Assembly (NCBI GenBank): GCA_945870545.1 | Contig: CAMBTF010000073.1 | Span: forward strand, 1-7,761 | Direction of reading: 5' to 3' | From: Akkermansia muciniphila | Lineage (GTDB): Bacteria; Verrucomicrobiota; Verrucomicrobiia; Verrucomicrobiales; Akkermansiaceae | Length of the DNA: 7,761 nucleotides | In this document: positions 6,324 through 7,761 of the stretch, one piece after another | Position numbering within the stretch: the stretch's first letter is position 1 | How the letters are laid out: each line of letters opens with the position of its first letter | Translations under genes and position numbers: made by a program | The notes under the pieces: generated by a model | Told to the model about the DNA's origin: nothing | The model's database searches: none | What the model saw: the letters and a program-made list of their open reading frames with translations, nothing else

Positions 6324-6339
6324 CCGCATTCTTCTGCGG
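6324..6339 (+). terminator. Weak hairpin just after opcA (possible terminator, no T-tract)
   Basis: CCGCA and TGCGG form a five-pair stem around the loop TTCTTC, starting two bases after the opcA stop. The stem is short and is followed by mixed sequence rather than T residues, so an intrinsic terminator is doubtful. Confidence 0.2.
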
Positions 6340-6478
6340 GCATGGAACCTGCGCGGTCACCTTCGGGCTCGTGGCGTTCTTCGCCCCGCCGCGCGCACGG
6401 ATTGTCCTAAATCCCACAGTTGACCGCTCCATTTCAAACGCCAGGCATCATAAGATATTCAAGGTTTCCATGCCAAAC

Positions 6479-6551
6479 TCAACTACGGTTGATAGGATGA
6501 TTGTAGGTCATTTACCTTTTGTCATTCGGAGCCGAATGCGGGAAGATCCCG
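6479..6551 (+). promoter_or_regulatory. Hairpin-rich leader upstream of the secreted-protein gene
   Basis: The 231-base spacer 6323-6553 holds no convincing gene. Its second half is AT-rich (about 43-45% GC over 6421-6540). Four perfect short inverted repeats follow one another: TCAAC/GTTGA (6479-6492, loop TACG closed by C-G, a UNCG-type tetraloop in RNA), AGGT/ACCT (6505-6517, then a short T run), CATTCGG/CCGAATG (6523-6538), and CGGGA/TCCCG (6539-6551). The last stem contains the GGGA that would serve as ribosome binding site and ends two bases before the ATG at 6554. A structured 5' leader controlling translation is plausible. No promoter with both -35 and -10 matches was found, and no known riboswitch class is recognised. 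Confidence 0.35.
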
Positions 6552-6553
6552 AC

Positions 6554-6991
6554 ATGAAACGTTTGGCAATCATCGCGGCGGGCGGTTTGCTGGGAGGCGG
6601 CTGCGTGTTCGCGGAACCGCGCGTTTTCACGAACCCGGAAGACGAAACCCTGAAGGTGCCATGTTTCTCAGCGATTGACGACAATTTCGTATCCAAGCTC
6701 AAGCCGATGGACGTGACGCTCACGGTCGCTTACACGATCTTCAACCGGGTCAGCACATCGGGCAAGGCCGGTTCGAAAACGAAAGTGGGGGAGATCAGCG
6801 GCGAGGTGAATTTCGAGACGGAGACCATTCGTTGTGAGGATCGCTCCCGAGCGGGATGGAATCTTCCCCGCGGATACAAAAGCGAAGCCATCCTAGGTGT
6901 TACATTCGAACTCAGCCGGGGCGATCACGATTTCCACAGGCAAAGTGCCCCTGAGAACCTCGCCGATCAGTTTGAGGAAAATGACAAGTAA
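6554..6991 (+). CDS. Small secreted or lipid-anchored protein of unknown function
   Basis: A 145-residue protein I do not recognise. The start at 6554 is chosen because MKRLAIIAAGGLLGGGCVFAEP is a clear signal peptide; the frame extends upstream to 6371 but that part is not protein-like. Two processing options are visible: signal peptidase I after VFA (residue 20), or lipoprotein processing before Cys17 (LGGGC). The mature part has two cysteines, 37 and 94, which could form a disulfide, and alternating hydrophobic/polar stretches (VTLTVAYTIF, EISGEVNFETETI, EAILGVTFELS) suggesting a beta-rich fold. The tail is acidic and polar (DQFEENDK). Its last 11 bases overlap the first possible start of folC, so the two are probably co-transcribed. 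The upstream leader is hairpin-rich. Confidence 0.75.
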   Translation: MKRLAIIAAGGLLGGGCVFAEPRVFTNPEDETLKVPCFSAIDDNFVSKLKPMDVTLTVAYTIFNRVSTSGKAGSKTKVGEISGEVNFETETIRCEDRSRAGWNLPRGYKSEAILGVTFELSRGDHDFHRQSAPENLADQFEENDK

Positions 6992-7761
6992 CCGCATGCA
7001 CTACGCGGAAGCGATCCATTGGCTGTTCGGGACGCAGCAGTTCGGCATCAAGCTGGGGCTGGATGGCCCGCGGCTTTTGCTCAAGGAGTTCCTCGCGTTT
7101 CCAAAGCACGGCATAAAAGTCGCGCATGTGGCGGGGACAAACGGCAAGGGTAGCACCTGCGCGATGATGGATCGCGTGGCGCGCGCCTGCGGGAAGCGGA
7201 CAGGGCTTTTCACCTCGCCGCACCTGATCGACTATCGGGAGCGGATGCGGGTTTCCGGCGAGATGATTTCCGAGAAACGCTGCGCGGAACTACTGACCGA
7301 TGCGCGCGCGGTCTGCGAAAAGCTGGAGACGCATCCGACCTTTTTCGAGATCACGCTGGCGGTGGCGATGCGCTGGTTCAACGAGAGGGAGTGCGAGCTG
7401 ATCATTTTGGAAACGGGCATGGGCGGGCGGCTTGACGCGACGACAGCGGTGCCAGCGGATGTCTGCGTGATCACGCCGATCGGGATGGATCACACGCAGT
7501 GGCTTGGCGATACGCTTGGCAAAATCGCGGCGGAGAAAGCCGGGATTTTCCTAGAGGGCGTGCCCGCCTTTTCCTCGCCGCAGGAGCCCGAGGCGCGGGA
7601 GTCGCTAGAAAAGGAAGCGAACGAGAGAAGGTCGCCGCTGCGGTTCATCGAGGAACCGCTGGAGGGATACGGCATCGCTCTGGCGGGCACGCACCAGAAA
7701 TGGAACGCGGCGCTAGCCCTCGCGGCGTTGCATTCGCTGGGTTTGCGGTTGGGTAAGGAAA
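6981..7761 (+). CDS. folC: Folylpolyglutamate synthase / dihydrofolate synthase (FolC), N-terminal part
   Basis: FolC adds glutamate to dihydropteroate and to folates using ATP, in the cytoplasm. The frame is open to the window end; 260 codons of a usual 420-430 are present. It shows the ATP-binding loop HVAGTNGKGST (residues 49-59), TGLFTSPHLIDYRERMRV with Ser79 and His81, LETGMGGRLDAT (Glu144 region), and PIGMDHTQWLGDTLGKIAAEKAGIF (Asp170, His171), all Mur-ligase/FolC hallmarks. Two starts are possible: ATG 6981, preceded by GAGG three bases away and overlapping the upstream gene by 11 bases, or ATG 6996 (MHYAEAIHWL), which fits typical FolC N-termini better but lacks a nearby binding site. 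I list the first. The C-terminal domain is outside the window. Confidence 0.95.
   Translation, partial: MTSNRMHYAEAIHWLFGTQQFGIKLGLDGPRLLLKEFLAFPKHGIKVAHVAGTNGKGSTCAMMDRVARACGKRTGLFTSPHLIDYRERMRVSGEMISEKRCAELLTDARAVCEKLETHPTFFEITLAVAMRWFNERECELIILETGMGGRLDATTAVPADVCVITPIGMDHTQWLGDTLGKIAAEKAGIFLEGVPAFSSPQEPEARESLEKEANERRSPLRFIEEPLEGYGIALAGTHQKWNAALALAALHSLGLRLGKE

Noticed and set aside
6371..6553. N-terminal extension of the secreted-protein frame to 6371.
   Set aside because: It would bury the clear signal peptide beginning at 6554, and its sequence is low in similarity to any recognisable protein segment.
1..7761. CRISPR arrays, tRNA or rRNA genes, transposases or phage genes.
   Set aside because: No regularly spaced repeats, cloverleaf, conserved rRNA sequence, or transposase or phage motifs were seen on either strand.

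Overview
The window reads as an ordinary chromosomal segment of a moderately high-GC Gram-negative bacterium. Hand counts of single 60-base lines give about 67-72% GC in zwf and opcA. An outer-membrane efflux lipoprotein implies an outer membrane. The zwf/opcA pair, weak or absent Shine-Dalgarno sites and GTG/TTG starts would fit Verrucomicrobiota; that phylum is an inference from gene content, since opcA also occurs in Cyanobacteria and Actinobacteria.

Layout, left to right. The 3' end of feoB (ferrous iron permease) is followed by a 53-codon FeoB-associated Cys-rich membrane protein with a non-ATG start (439-600). Convergent to these is a NodT/OprM-type outer-membrane efflux lipoprotein on the minus strand (665-2086), with no pump or adaptor gene beside it. 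A 201-base divergent spacer carries a nested inverted repeat (2122-2182). Then all genes are on the plus strand: a lipoprotein-like GH25 muramidase homologue with altered catalytic motifs (2288-3196); zwf, glucose-6-phosphate dehydrogenase (3269-4801); a RelB/RelE-type toxin-antitoxin pair (4849-5278); opcA, the G6PDH assembly/activation protein (5285-6322); a 231-base AT-rich spacer with a run of short hairpins; a small secreted protein of unknown function (6554-6991); and folC (folylpolyglutamate/dihydrofolate synthase), cut by the window end.

The most interesting point is that the toxin-antitoxin module sits between zwf and opcA, two genes whose products work together at the entry of the oxidative pentose phosphate pathway. 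The module has visibly lower GC (about 47-53% per line). It is bracketed by an 8-base direct repeat, ATGACACC, whose right copy is the opcA start itself (Met-Thr-Pro). The left copy leaves a three-codon relic, Met-Thr-Pro-stop, whose stop overlaps the antitoxin ATG. The simplest reading is an insertion at the opcA start codon with target duplication, leaving a zwf-antitoxin-toxin-opcA transcription unit. The other candidate novelties are the GH25 homologue lacking the canonical Asp and DxE residues, and the hairpin-rich leader of the unknown secreted gene, whose last stem covers its ribosome binding site.
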